A stretch of 7,411 bases of DNA from JAEYZS01 sp031374125 (lineage in GTDB: Bacteria; Bdellovibrionota; Bdellovibrionia; Bdellovibrionales; JAEYZS01), in contig JANMFM010000109.1 in the NCBI GenBank assembly GCA_031374125.1, positions 1 through 7,411 on the forward strand, given 5' to 3'. The position numbers were made by a program, and so were the translations under genes. Within the stretch, counting starts at the first letter, position 1; every line of letters begins with the position of its first letter. Positions 6,272 to 7,411 of this stretch are shown piece after piece. Under the pieces are notes generated by a model. That model was not told the DNA's origin. It made no database searches and was given only the letters and a program-made list of their open reading frames with translations.

Positions 6272-7150
6272 TTAGTAACGTAGCATAACCCCAGCACGAA
6301 CGCCATAGTAGGTTGAATTTGCAAAGTCAGAACTTGGAGTCATACCGTACTCAATTTGAAGTGGGATATACATGTTGTCTGTTAATTCAACATCGGCTCC
6401 ACCACCAAACATGTATACGACTTCACTTTTGATTGATGCTTCATCAAGAGCATTTGTCTTTTTGCTGAGAGGATGTTGCAACCCAAAACCTAATCCCGCC
6501 CAAACTGAACTGAATAAGCTCACTTTACCCCAAGCCGCTCCTTTGAAGTAGGTGATTTCTGTCTCACAAGTTACACAGTAACCACCTGAACCACCATCCA
6601 CAGAGTCACCTTTCACATTGAACTGCTCCATCCCAGCTAGAGCCCTAACAGAAAACCAGTCATTGAGTTTCATATCAGCAACTGCCATCAAACTGAATCC
6701 CATACCTGTGGTTTCTACAGTTTCAGTAGGCGTTGGGTATGGAAGTTTTAGTTCCATGGTATCAAAACCAACTCCTAACATACCGCCGATAGCAAATGTG
6801 GAATTGTGATTGGCAACGGTACTTTTTTTCACATATTTTTTGGTCGTTGGCATTTCTTTCGGTGATTTAATAGATTTTCCAGCTGCCCTTCCATACACTG
6901 TTTGATTGATTTTCGCTTTACCACGCACAAGTTCTGCAATGGCTTTATCGTCTTTTACTGTAGTTACCCTAAGAATAGCGGTTTTCTTTTTTGATGTTGG
7001 ATCAATGGTTTCTACCATATCTCCTTTACTCACAGACATTCCGTCCAAGAAGATCAGTATCTTTTTGCCCTTCACCTTTTCTACGTATGCCGCTTGAGAA
7101 AGTTGTGCAAATAATATGCTACTTAAAATTAACAAATGATGCAGTCTCAT
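6272..7150 (-). CDS. Outer-membrane beta-barrel protein with N-terminal SH3-like domain
   Basis: A 292-aa protein with a clear signal peptide, MRLHHLLILSSILFAQLSQA, cleaved before residue 21. Residues 22-88 form a small all-beta SH3-like domain (KGKKILIFLDGMSVSKGDMV ... KTAILRVTTVKDDKAIAELVRGKA). A Lys/Thr/Ser-rich linker spans about 90-115. From about 117 to the end there are alternating hydrophobic strands with aromatic girdle residues (FAIGGMLGVGFD, WFSVRALAGMEQF, SSVWAGLGFGLQ, YYGVRAGVMLRY) ending in Tyr, the usual C-terminal barrel signal. About eight strands seem possible. A CVTC motif at 192-195 lies in a Gly-rich segment, probably an extracellular loop that could form a disulfide. The ATG at 7150 is preceded by AAGGGGA (7156-7162). 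It is first in a unit with the amidohydrolase and DUF2062-fusion genes. A pore or structural role is possible; no substrate can be inferred. Confidence 0.88.
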   Translation of the reverse strand: MRLHHLLILSSILFAQLSQAAYVEKVKGKKILIFLDGMSVSKGDMVETIDPTSKKKTAILRVTTVKDDKAIAELVRGKAKINQTVYGRAAGKSIKSPKEMPTTKKYVKKSTVANHNSTFAIGGMLGVGFDTMELKLPYPTPTETVETTGMGFSLMAVADMKLNDWFSVRALAGMEQFNVKGDSVDGGSGGYCVTCETEITYFKGAAWGKVSLFSSVWAGLGFGLQHPLSKKTNALDEASIKSEVVYMFGGGADVELTDNMYIPLQIEYGMTPSSDFANSTYYGVRAGVMLRY

Positions 7151-7170
7151 GTTGATCCCCTTTATACCTT

Positions 7171-7200
7171 ATTTTACTAGTATCTTGGGTAGTTTATCAA
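7171..7200 (-). promoter_or_regulatory. sigma70-type promoter of the barrel-amidohydrolase-DUF2062 unit
   Basis: On the minus strand TTGATA (7195-7200, five of six matches to TTGACA) and TAAAAT (7171-7176, five of six to TATAAT) are separated by 18 bases. Transcription would start near 7164, giving a leader of about 14 bases with the ribosome site at 7156-7162. This is the best promoter in the window. Confidence 0.7.
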
Positions 7201-7240
7201 AAAATTCGATCCTATCAGGACTTAGGTCATATTTATTATT

Positions 7241-7268
7241 ATTAAGATCATCTTAATTTATATTAAGA
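7241..7268. promoter_or_regulatory. Palindromic operator candidate with extra half-site
   Basis: ATTAAGAT-C-ATCTTAAT (7241-7257) is a perfect palindrome with 8-bp arms. ATTAAGA recurs at 7262-7268, starting 21 bp after the first arm, about two helical turns. It lies between the two divergent genes, about 40 bp upstream of the -35 of the barrel gene and about 50 bp upstream of the response-regulator start. It could bind a dimeric regulator, perhaps the adjacent response regulator. The surroundings are AT-rich, so chance similarity is possible for the half-site. Confidence 0.5.
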
Positions 7269-7319
7269 AACCGAGTGCGTTAAACTAATATTGTTTGGTT
7301 AGTTATAGCGGAGGAAATT

Positions 7320-7411
7320 GTGAATAATAGCATACTACTAGTTGAAGATGAGTCAGAGCTCAGAGAATTTCTGACAAGTGTTTTTGAAGAAAACGGATAC
7401 AAAACTATTTC
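7320..7411 (+). CDS. Response regulator receiver domain, N-terminal fragment
   Basis: A GTG start at 7320 has GGAGG at 7310-7314 five bases upstream, and the frame is open to the right edge. The 30 residues seen are M/V-N-N-SILLVEDESELREFL...VFEENGYKT. ILLVEDE is beta-1 plus the acidic pocket (E9, D10, E11), and ELREFL...ENGY is helix alpha-1 leading to beta-2 of a CheY-like receiver. The phospho-accepting Asp and any output domain lie outside the window, so its type (DNA-binding, enzyme or stand-alone) is unknown. It is divergent from the barrel gene and shares the intergenic palindrome with it. Confidence 0.88.
   Translation, partial: MNNSILLVEDESELREFLTSVFEENGYKTI

Noticed and set aside
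6268..6324. TTG-started N-terminal extension of the amidohydrolase
   Set aside because: It overlaps the end of the barrel gene, and the family normally begins at the MKYLIQN-type start; the ATG at 6267 sits four bases after the barrel stop.
7210..7220. TCCT-ATC-AGGA inverted repeat
   Set aside because: Four-base arms are too short to be meaningful in this context.

Overview
The window reads as a piece of an AT-rich Gram-negative genome, most likely from the Bdellovibrionota (Bdellovibrio/Bacteriovorax relatives). This is inferred, not proven. The pointers are two secreted proteins whose N-terminal hydrophobic segment ends in a [FY]-Q-N-C motif, an outer-membrane barrel preceded by a small SH3-like domain, and a large Cys-rich PKD surface protein. 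These are styles I associate with that phylum. No rRNA, tRNA, mobile element or CRISPR array is visible.

Layout from left to right. Positions 1-1562 (minus strand) hold the N-terminal 520 residues of a large secreted protein. It has a signal or lipoprotein-like N-terminus, an Ig-like stretch, a PKD domain, six tandem 28-residue Cys repeats, and a second Cys-rich module alternating with a seventh repeat. The gene runs off the left edge. Positions 1563-1790 are a divergent intergenic region with a candidate extended -10 for the minus-strand gene and a pair of imperfect direct repeats. Positions 1791-3053 (plus) encode a complete Ste24-type M48 membrane zinc protease. It converges on a 206-aa secreted Cys-rich protein of unknown function (3112-3732, minus). 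The two genes meet in a nested palindrome that contains both stop codons and should terminate transcription in both directions.

Positions 3797-7150 (minus) form a tightly packed transcription unit, read from right to left. It holds an outer-membrane beta-barrel protein, a metal-dependent amidohydrolase of the AtzA/TrzN-like deaminase class (4-nt gap), and a DUF2062 membrane domain fused in frame to a secreted domain (4-nt ATGA overlap). A good sigma70-like promoter (TTGATA, 18 nt, TAAAAT) lies just upstream of the barrel gene. The 206-aa gene lies 64 nt downstream and may be read through from the same unit.

Positions 7151-7319 are a second divergent intergenic region with a 17-bp palindrome and a half-site one 21-bp step away. 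Position 7320 starts the first 30 residues of a response-regulator receiver domain that leaves the window on the right.

Functionally this is mostly cell-envelope biology (surface adhesin-like protein, inner-membrane protease, outer-membrane barrel, membrane/periplasmic fusion protein) plus one purine or triazine-type deaminase. I see no coherent defence or mobile system. The points most worth a second look are the shared QNC/FSxSxDQ N-terminal signature in two separate genes, the nested bidirectional terminator, the DUF2062 fusion with an internal signal-peptide-like segment, and the Cys-repeat architecture.
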